64,000 nt of DNA from Nocardiopsis terrae (GTDB lineage Bacteria > Actinomycetota > Actinomycetes > Streptosporangiales > Streptosporangiaceae): positions 709,046-773,045 of the forward strand of contig NZ_BMXJ01000003.1 of the NCBI RefSeq assembly GCF_014651695.1, read 5' to 3'. The notes beneath the pieces were generated by a model, which had not been told where the DNA came from, searched no databases, and worked only from the letters and a program-made list of their open reading frames with translations. A program made the position numbers and the translations under genes. Positions 57,977 to 64,000 of the stretch are shown here, in pieces (position 1 is the stretch's first letter; each line of letters begins with the position of its first letter).

Positions 57977-58965
57977 CGGCGGTCGGCCCGGAGGGGGTCC
58001 GGGGGCCGTTCCCGCGGCTCCCCCCGTTTTCCGCGCGCGGCCGCCGTTCGCCCGAGCCTGGTGCGGACGGCGGCCGTGGCGCACAGGACCACCGCGAGGC
58101 CGCCCAGGACCGTGGGCCAGGTGAGCTGTTCACCGAGAAGCAGTGCGGCCCAGCTCAGGCTCATCACCGGTTGGGTGAGCTGGACCTGGCTGACCTGGGC
58201 CATCGGGCCGATCGCCAGCCCGCGGTACCAGGCGAAGAAGCCGAGGAACATGCTGACCGCCGCCAGGTAGGCGAACGCCGCCCACTCGACCGGTGTGCCG
58301 CTCGGCGGCTGCCGGGCCACCGCGAGCCCGGTGAGGACGGCCGTCAGCGGCACGGAGAGCACCAGCGCCCAGGACACGGTCTGCCAGGCGCCGAGCTCCC
58401 GGGCGAGCAGGCCGCCCTCCGCGTAGCCGATCGCGGCCGCGACGACGGCGCCGAACAACAGCAGGTCGGACCAGCGCAACCCGCCGGACCCGCCGCCCTG
58501 CAGCGCCGCGAAGACGACCGCGGCGACAGTGCCCACCGCGGCCATGGCCCAGAACGGGGCCGGGGGCCGTTCGTGTCCGCGGAGCACCACCGTCACCGCG
58601 GTGGCCGCGGGCAGGACCGCGATCACGACGGCGCCGTGGCTGGCCGAGGCGGTGGTGAGCGCGAACGAGGTCAGTAGCGGGAAGCCGATCACCACCCCAC
58701 TGGCGACCAGGGACAGCCGGGCCCACTGGGCGCCCCGGGGAAGTCGCTGCCGGGTCAGGGCCAGCGCGGCGGCGGCGAGCGTGGCGGCCACGACCGCCCG
58801 TGCGGAGCCGATGAACAGCGGGGACATGGCGCCGCTCGCAACGGCCACGCGGGTGAGGGGAACGGTGAAGGAGAACGCCGCGACCCCGAGCAGGCCCCAC
58901 CAGAGCCCGGCCCGCCGGGGTAGCACTGGAGCTTTCTGGAGAGTAGCGCTACTATCATTCTTCAT
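57973..58965 (-). CDS. EamA/DMT-family transporter
   Basis: A 330-residue membrane protein with about ten helices in two EamA halves (SFTVPLTRVAVASGAMSPLFIG, then FFAWYRGLAIGPMAQVSQVQL and a second PVMSLSWAALLLGE). The tail is Arg-rich. Its ATG (58965-58963) overlaps the ATG of the divergent MocR gene, and a TATCGT -10 ends five bases upstream, so its mRNA is probably leaderless. It is very likely the regulated partner of that MocR protein. Substrate unknown. Confidence 0.85.
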   Translation of the reverse strand: MKNDSSATLQKAPVLPRRAGLWWGLLGVAAFSFTVPLTRVAVASGAMSPLFIGSARAVVAATLAAAALALTRQRLPRGAQWARLSLVASGVVIGFPLLTSFALTTASASHGAVVIAVLPAATAVTVVLRGHERPPAPFWAMAAVGTVAAVVFAALQGGGSGGLRWSDLLLFGAVVAAAIGYAEGGLLARELGAWQTVSWALVLSVPLTAVLTGLAVARQPPSGTPVEWAAFAYLAAVSMFLGFFAWYRGLAIGPMAQVSQVQLTQPVMSLSWAALLLGEQLTWPTVLGGLAVVLCATAAVRTRLGRTAAARGKRGEPRERPPDPLRADRR

Positions 58966-58977
58966 GTCCAACGATAG
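58952..58977. promoter_or_regulatory. overlapping divergent leaderless promoters and MocR operator
   Basis: CTATCATT (58952-58959) and AACGATAG (58970-58977) form an inverted repeat centred on the shared CATG of the two start codons. Each arm contains a -10 (TATCAT for the plus strand, 58953-58958; TATCGT for the minus strand, 58976-58971) five bases from the A of its ATG. A nearby perfect palindrome AGTAGCGCTACT lies at 58942-58953. Confidence 0.6.
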
Positions 58978-60379
58978 CAGAACACGGATCGTCGAGGGGC
59001 TCCGCGCGTGGATATCGACGGCTCCGCCGGGGGCGCGACTGCCGTCGACACGGGAACTGGTGGCCGAGTACGGGGCCAGCCCGGTCACGGTGCAGAAGGC
59101 GCTGCGGACCCTGGCCGCGCAGGGGGCGGTGGAGAGCCGCCCCGGCGTGGGCACCTTCGTACGCGCGGTCCGCGTCGCCCGCCCCAACGACTACGGGTGG
59201 CAGACCGCCGCGCTCGGCACGCCCCGGAACCGCGTCCGGGGCCTGTCCACGGCGCTGCGCAGCCCGCCCAACGACATGATCGCCCTGCACTCGGGCTACC
59301 CGGACCGGGAGCTGCTCCCCGAACGCCTGGTACGCGCCGCGTTCACCCGGGCCGCCCGCGGCGACGCCACCGTCGGCAGGCCCCCGGCCGCGGGCCTGCC
59401 GGAGCTCCAGGCCTGGTTCGCGACCGAACTCGGCACGGCGGCCCCCGTCGGGGTGGCGCCGCCCGCGCCGAGCGACACGATCATCCTGCCGGGAAGCCAG
59501 AGCGGGCTCAGCGGCGCCTTCCGCGCCCTGGTCGGGGCGGGCCGCCCCCTCCTGGTGGAGTCACCCACCTACTGGGGGGCGATCCGCGCCGCGGCCCAGG
59601 CCGGCGTGGCGGTCGTGCCAGTCCCCAGCGGTGCCGACGGGCCGGACCCGGAGGAACTGGACCGCGCCTTCGAGCGCACCGGGGCGCGGGCCCTGTACGC
59701 CCAGCCGAACTTCGCCAATCCCACGGGGGCCCGCTGGTCCGCCGAGCTGGCCGACCAGGTGTTGGAGATCGTGCGCGGGCACGGGGCGTTCCTGGTCGAG
59801 GACGACTGGGCACACGACTTCGGGATCACCGCGGATCCGGCGCCCCTGGCCGCACGGGACGACGGAGGGCACGTCGTGTACCTGCGTTCGCTGACCAAGA
59901 GCGTCTCCCCGGCCGTGCGCGTCGCCGGGATCGTCGCCCGCGGCCCCGCACGCGAGCGCATCCTCGCCGACACCCAGGCCGAGTCCATGTACGTCAGCGG
60001 GATGCTGCAGACCGTGGCGCTCGACGTCGTCACCCAGCCCGCCTGGCGCACCCACCTGCGGGGGCTGCGACACCAGTTGGCCGCCCGCCGGGACCTGCTC
60101 GCCGGGGCGGTCCGGGAACACGCCCCCACCGCGTACCTGGAGTCGGTGCCCCGGGGAGGGCTGAACCTGTGGGTGCGGCTGCCCGACACCACCGACCTGC
60201 CCAGGCTGGTCCGGGACTGCGAGGCCGCGGGGGTCCTCGTCGCCCCCGGCGACGAGTGGTTCCCCGCCGAACCCACCGGCCCGCACCTGCGGCTCAACTA
60301 CTCGGGCCCGGGTCCGGGCGCCTTCCCGGAGGGGGTACGGGTGATCGGCCGGGCCCTGGAGCACGCCTGCGGGGACTGA
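58964..60379 (+). CDS. MocR/PdxR-type GntR regulator with aminotransferase domain
   Basis: A 471-residue chimeric regulator. Residues 5-70 are a GntR winged HTH (LPSTRELVAEYGASPVTVQKALRTL). Residues 100-471 are a fold type I aminotransferase-like domain with the PLP Lys in RSLTKSVSPAVRVAGI and NFANPTGARW. MocR proteins use PLP or an amino-compound aldimine as effector. The start codon overlaps that of the divergent EamA transporter, which it presumably controls. Confidence 0.9.
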   Translation: MSNDSRTRIVEGLRAWISTAPPGARLPSTRELVAEYGASPVTVQKALRTLAAQGAVESRPGVGTFVRAVRVARPNDYGWQTAALGTPRNRVRGLSTALRSPPNDMIALHSGYPDRELLPERLVRAAFTRAARGDATVGRPPAAGLPELQAWFATELGTAAPVGVAPPAPSDTIILPGSQSGLSGAFRALVGAGRPLLVESPTYWGAIRAAAQAGVAVVPVPSGADGPDPEELDRAFERTGARALYAQPNFANPTGARWSAELADQVLEIVRGHGAFLVEDDWAHDFGITADPAPLAARDDGGHVVYLRSLTKSVSPAVRVAGIVARGPARERILADTQAESMYVSGMLQTVALDVVTQPAWRTHLRGLRHQLAARRDLLAGAVREHAPTAYLESVPRGGLNLWVRLPDTTDLPRLVRDCEAAGVLVAPGDEWFPAEPTGPHLRLNYSGPGPGAFPEGVRVIGRALEHACGD

Positions 60380-60391
60380 GCCGGGCCGGCC

Positions 60392-60958
60392 TCAGGTCTT
60401 CCTGCCGGTGAGGGCGAGCAGCCTGGTCTGGGTGTCGGCGTCCTCGCCCACGGGAACCGGAGCGGCGAACAGGCCGCTGCCCGACAGCTCCTGTTCGTGT
60501 CGCCCGGCCCAGGTGTACAGCTCCCCGACCAGGGTCGCGTCGAGTTCCTCGTCCGCGCCGATCGCCCTGGCCAGGTCCCAGGCGTGCACCCCCAGGTCGA
60601 AGGTCATCTGCCACAGGTACTCGCGGCCGGGGGCGTCCCCGAAGGACAGGTGGACCGTCCGGTCCAGGGCTGAGGGGGCCAGCCAGGCCGCGCGGGACTC
60701 GCGGGCGGCGACCGCCCAGGCGGCGGCCGGTTCCTCTCCCAGGTTGTCGCCGTCGAACCGGTCCCCGATCTCCTCGACACGCGCCCCGGCGAGCAGGTTC
60801 GGCACCCACAGCTGCTCGGCGGTCAGGTGGTTGACCAGGTCGTGCACGTCCCAGTCGGCGCAGGGGGTGTCGAGCGCCCAGTCGGTCAGGGCCACCGCTG
60901 CCACCCGGCGGTCGAACTCCGCCATCGCGGTACCGTGCAGATCGACCAGCTCAGTCAT
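60392..60958 (-). CDS. maleylpyruvate-isomerase/DinB-like protein (TIGR03086 type)
   Basis: A 188-residue four-helix-bundle protein. CADWDVHDLVNHLTAEQLW carries the first conserved metal His, and FDLGVHAWDLARAIG the second His/Asp, as in the MDMPI N-terminal family. Relatives are mycothiol-dependent or of unknown function. It converges on the MocR gene (12 bp apart) and stands divergent to the dehydrogenase at 61088. Substrate unknown. Confidence 0.85.
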   Translation of the reverse strand: MTELVDLHGTAMAEFDRRVAAVALTDWALDTPCADWDVHDLVNHLTAEQLWVPNLLAGARVEEIGDRFDGDNLGEEPAAAWAVAARESRAAWLAPSALDRTVHLSFGDAPGREYLWQMTFDLGVHAWDLARAIGADEELDATLVGELYTWAGRHEQELSGSGLFAAPVPVGEDADTQTRLLALTGRKT

Positions 60959-61087
60959 GTTCTCCCCCGGAAGCGGACGTCGGTTCCGGGCCTGTCTACC
61001 CGGTCTCCCCGGGGGGTCAAACAGGTTCGGCGGTCCGTGCGAGACTGAGCAGCGGCTTACGGAACAACCTTGGGAGGCTGGACCATC

Positions 61088-62266
61088 TTGGAACGCGGTC
61101 ATGACATCGTCCTGTTCGGCGCGACCGGGTACACCGGAGCGCTGACCGCCGAGTACCTGGCCACGAACGCCCCGCGTGAGCTGCGGTGGGCCGTGGCGGG
61201 ACGTGACCGGGACAAGCTGGAGGCGCTGCGCGCGGAACTGGCCGAGATCGACCCGGACCGGCCCCTGCCCGACCTGCTGCTCGCCGACGCGGGCGATGCC
61301 GCCTCGATCCGGAACCTGGCCGCCTCGGCCCGGGTGGTCGTCACCACGGTGGGGCCCTACAGCGAGTACGGCGAACCGCTGGTCGCCGCGTGCGCGGCGG
61401 AGGGGACCGACTACGTGGACCTGTGCGGGGAGCCCGCGTTCGTGGACCGGATGTACGTCCGCCACCACGCGACCGCCGAGCGCACCGGGGCGCGGATCGT
61501 GCACGCCTGCGGTTTCGACTCGGTCCCCCACGACCTGGGTGTGCTGTTCACCGTCGGGCAGCTGCCCGAGGGCGTGCCCCTGCACGTGGAGGGTTTCGTC
61601 CGGGCCCGGGGGACGGTCTCCGGCGGCACCCTGCACTCGGCGCTGGGCGCCTTCGCCGACCCCGCGGGCATGCTGGCGGCGGCCCGGGAGCGGCGCGCGC
61701 TGGAGGGGCGGCCCGAGGGGCGCCGGGTCCGGATCGACCAGCGCGGCCGACCGCGCACCCGCCTGGCCCGGGGCTGGACGGTCCCGCTGCCCACCCTGGA
61801 CCCGCAGGTGGTGGTCAGGTCCGCGGCCGCGTCGGAGCGGTACGGCCCGGACTTCTCCTACGGTCACTACGCGGCCTTCCGACGGCTGGCCAGCGCGGCG
61901 GGCGCGGTCGGCGGTGCCGCCGGGGTGATGGCCGCGGCCCAGGTGCCGCCGTTGCGCGAACGCCTCGGGGCCCTGCGCCCGTCAGGTGCGGGCGCCACCG
62001 AGGAGGAGCTCGCCAACGGTTGGTTCACCGTGCACTTCGCGGGTTCGGGCGGCGGGCGACGGGTGCACACCCTGGTCTCCGGCGGCGAACCGGGGTACGC
62101 GGCGACCTCGGGGATGCTCGCGGAGTCGGCGCTGTGCCTGTGGCAGGACGAGCTGCCGCCGACCTCCGGTCAGGTGACCCCTGCCACGGCCATGGGTGAG
62201 TCGCTCATCCGCCGCCTACCCCGGGCCGGTGTGGAGTTCGAGGTCCTGCGCACGTTCGAGGACTGA
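61088..62266 (+). CDS. saccharopine-dehydrogenase-like / trans-acting enoyl reductase-type protein
   Basis: A 392-residue oxidoreductase with the N-terminal NAD(P) motif DIVLFGATGYTGALTAEYL, VVTTVGPYSEYGEPLV, GTDYVDLCGE and HACGFDSVPHDLG, hallmarks of the saccharopine dehydrogenase-like group that includes the mycobacterial trans-acting enoyl reductase. TTG 61088 was chosen because GGGAGG lies ten bases upstream and the family begins a few residues before DIVLFG. An earlier TTG at 61070 is less likely. It probably reduces a lipid or polyketide-type double bond; not certain. Confidence 0.85.
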   Translation: MERGHDIVLFGATGYTGALTAEYLATNAPRELRWAVAGRDRDKLEALRAELAEIDPDRPLPDLLLADAGDAASIRNLAASARVVVTTVGPYSEYGEPLVAACAAEGTDYVDLCGEPAFVDRMYVRHHATAERTGARIVHACGFDSVPHDLGVLFTVGQLPEGVPLHVEGFVRARGTVSGGTLHSALGAFADPAGMLAAARERRALEGRPEGRRVRIDQRGRPRTRLARGWTVPLPTLDPQVVVRSAAASERYGPDFSYGHYAAFRRLASAAGAVGGAAGVMAAAQVPPLRERLGALRPSGAGATEEELANGWFTVHFAGSGGGRRVHTLVSGGEPGYAATSGMLAESALCLWQDELPPTSGQVTPATAMGESLIRRLPRAGVEFEVLRTFED

Positions 62267-62281
62267 CCCGGGGCCGCGTTC

Positions 62282-62746
62282 TCAGCAACGGCCCCGGGCC
62301 CGGGGCCATCCCGAGCAGGCGGCACGGGCGAGGCCGACGGCCGCGGCGTCCTCCAGGGCCGCGCCCGCCCAGGCCCCGCGGCCGGTGCCCCACCAGGAGC
62401 GCCAGCGGAGCCCGGCGGCGGCGCCCAGGGGTGCTGCGGCCGCGGCGATCCCGGCGGTGGCCAGGACCGGCTGGCCCAGCCCGCGGGCCAGGAGCGCGCC
62501 GCCGAGACCGCCCGCCAGCACCCGGACCGCCGTGCCCGGCCCCTCCAGGCGGCTCGGCGCCCAGGGGAGTTTGTCGACCGCCAGCTCACCGATGACCGCC
62601 AGGGCCACGGAGCACCGGCCGGACACGCTACCCCGGGCCCGGGCCCCGGCCCACAGGGGTGCGGCCGCGCCGAGGGTGCTCCGGGATCCGGCGGCGAGGC
62701 CGAGCAGGATCGCCCGGGCCGTGGTCGAGGCGGTCGGAACGCTCAT
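62282..62746 (-). CDS. DUF4126-like small membrane protein
   Basis: A 154-residue protein with about four hydrophobic segments and the motif GLAAGSRSTLGAAAP near the start, then GELAVDKLPWAPSRLEGPG, which resembles the DUF4126 family of small membrane proteins (AGxRxxxP, ELxxDKxPxxP). GGGGGA precedes ATG 62746. Function unknown. It is convergent with the dehydrogenase (16 bp apart). The 197 bp upstream hold no gene that I can support. Confidence 0.7.
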   Translation of the reverse strand: MSVPTASTTARAILLGLAAGSRSTLGAAAPLWAGARARGSVSGRCSVALAVIGELAVDKLPWAPSRLEGPGTAVRVLAGGLGGALLARGLGQPVLATAGIAAAAAPLGAAAGLRWRSWWGTGRGAWAGAALEDAAAVGLARAACSGWPRARGRC

Positions 62747-62943
62747 CTGGTCCCCCAGTGGTCGGCTCGGAACATGTCGCACACCGCCACCCGACCACAC
62801 CGCGCCCCGTGTCATGCGGTGCCCCGCCCAGAACGGTGGGGTAGGTGTGCCCGAACGCTCCGAGGACAGCACTCCGGAGACGCCGGGGGCGTGGTCCCCG
62901 GAAGGTGTCCGGCCGAGGCGGGCCCGCTCCGCGTCCCTCCCGC

Positions 62944-63969
62944 TCAGTCGGGCGCGTGCAGCGCGTACACGCCCTCCGTGGTGGCCAGGACCACGACCCG
63001 GTCCGGGGCCGCGACCAGGTCCTCCAGCTCTCCGGGCCAGGTGCCGGGGAGCTCCACGACCGGCTGCCCCGGCCGGTCCAGGTAGCGGATCCGCAACCGC
63101 TCCAGGTACCAGGAGCCCAGCCCCTCCGGGCGGGCGTCCTCCTCCTGGTAGACGGCGACGGCCTCGCCACCCCACTCGACCAGGGACACCAGGGTGCGGG
63201 GCCCGCCGAGTTCGGCGACCAGTTCCAGGTCCGGCAGCGAGTGCACGCGACCGGCCACCGCGAGCAGGGGTCGGCCGCCGACCAGGGCGGCGACGGTCTC
63301 GGAGTCGGCGTGGCTCTCCACCTCGCCGAGGTACTCGCCGTCCTCCAGCCGGTACACCCGCTCGCGGGGGTGTTCGTAGTCGGCGAGGAGCACCGGGTCG
63401 AAGCCGGGGTCCTGGCCGGGTGCCACCAGGAAGTCACCGGCGAAGGACATGCGTTCGCCCCGGGCCTCGTGGCCCGGTCTGGAGTCGGTGAGGTCGGGCA
63501 CCGTGGCGCCGGTGCGCGGGTCCACCGCCCACCAGCGGGTGCCCCCGCCGCCGTCCTCTCCGGGATCGCCGGACTCACCGAACAGGAGGACGACCGCCTC
63601 CTTCGCCTCGTTCAGAACGCACAGCGCCACGTCGTCGGGCCAGCGCTCCCCCGGTTCGGCCAGATCGGTCTCCAACAGGGGGCTGCCGGTACGCGGGTCG
63701 CGCACGCTCACCGAGCGGCGTGAGGCCTGGACCAGCACGGTGCCCGGCCACACCTCGCCCTCGGGGGCCCTGGCCAGGTTGACCGGCCCCTGCACCTCGA
63801 AGGCCGTGCCCAGGGGGCGCAGCGAGCGGGTGTCGAAGGCACGGGCCTCGTACCGCGACTTCCTGGGATCCGGGCTCGGGTCGACGTCCCCGTGCACGAG
63901 GACCGTCCGGTCCGCCAGGAACAGACGCGGGAACCTCAACCCCCTGCGCCACAGTCGTTCCGCGCGCAC
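62944..63969 (-). CDS. beta-propeller-like protein of unknown function
   Basis: A 341-residue soluble protein with no signal peptide. It contains many short beta segments with repeating turns (LVHGDVDPSP, VRDPRTGSPLLETD, AVDPRTGATVPDLT, VVLATTEGVYAL), suggesting a WD40/PQQ-like propeller built of about six irregular blades. GTG 63969 has GGGAGG eight bases upstream, so the gene is complete in the window. I recognise no catalytic motif; a binding or scaffold role is only a guess. Confidence 0.7.
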   Translation of the reverse strand: MRAERLWRRGLRFPRLFLADRTVLVHGDVDPSPDPRKSRYEARAFDTRSLRPLGTAFEVQGPVNLARAPEGEVWPGTVLVQASRRSVSVRDPRTGSPLLETDLAEPGERWPDDVALCVLNEAKEAVVLLFGESGDPGEDGGGGTRWWAVDPRTGATVPDLTDSRPGHEARGERMSFAGDFLVAPGQDPGFDPVLLADYEHPRERVYRLEDGEYLGEVESHADSETVAALVGGRPLLAVAGRVHSLPDLELVAELGGPRTLVSLVEWGGEAVAVYQEEDARPEGLGSWYLERLRIRYLDRPGQPVVELPGTWPGELEDLVAAPDRVVVLATTEGVYALHAPD

Positions 63970-64000
63970 GTGCGGACCTCCCCCGGTTCTTCCCTGCGTA

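Noticed and set aside
1..64000. tRNA, rRNA or prophage genes, and attachment-site duplications.
   Set aside because: None seen on reading both strands; no integrase, capsid or tail genes.

Overview
The window is about 73% GC, with GTG and TTG starts, many ATGA/GTGA gene overlaps, actinobacterial regulators (MocR, HxlR, ChaB/Rho-N) and IdeR/DmdR-type and Zur-type operators. It is a chromosomal piece of a filamentous actinomycete. Gene content looks Nocardiopsis-like, but nothing here proves the genus. No rRNA, tRNA or CRISPR array was found.

Layout. 1-10.5 kb holds ordinary accessory metabolism and regulator/target pairs: aromatic-type aminotransferase plus EamA exporter facing an Lrp regulator, an M20 peptidase, a class V aminotransferase, MerR facing a SpoIIM-like membrane protein, and TetR facing a CPBP-protease/glycosidase-like fusion across a 42-bp operator. 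10.6-29.1 kb, all on the minus strand, looks like a biosynthetic gene cluster. One end has two Gfo/Idh dehydrogenases, a sugar isomerase, an Ldh2 dehydrogenase, an M20 hydrolase and two DegT aminotransferases. The other end has a UbiA prenyltransferase, an FAD oxidoreductase, two acyl-CoA ligases, a double CaiB CoA-transferase and a methyltransferase. An EF-hand protein sits between. An IscB (IS200/IS605-type) element with a recognisable omega-RNA region has inserted between the second DegT gene and ubiA; its iscB gene carries one frameshift.

29.3-35.8 kb is mixed: a small secreted protein, a PanE-like reductase, a DUF574-type methyltransferase, two lipoproteins, an NmrA/HxlR redox pair and a catabolic-type PdxA. 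35.9-41.6 kb is an iron-uptake region: a heterodimeric ABC transporter, a siderophore-interacting flavoprotein and a siderophore-binding lipoprotein, with two IdeR/DmdR-like iron boxes. A TetR/GDSL-hydrolase pair follows.

43.8-52.2 kb is the most notable region. Three Zur-like palindromes control (i) a FecCD-type ABC importer, (ii) a divergent four-gene set of methyltransferase, DUF4213/DUF364 protein, GHMP Ser/Thr-type kinase and SbnA-like PLP synthase, and (iii) an MFS exporter. This is the layout of a complete zinc-repressed metallophore system (make, export, re-import) without NRPS or PKS genes. 52.3-64 kb is general metabolism and stress functions, including a StyA-like monooxygenase without its reductase, a MocR regulator whose start codon overlaps that of a divergent EamA exporter, and a 66-nt RNA hairpin.
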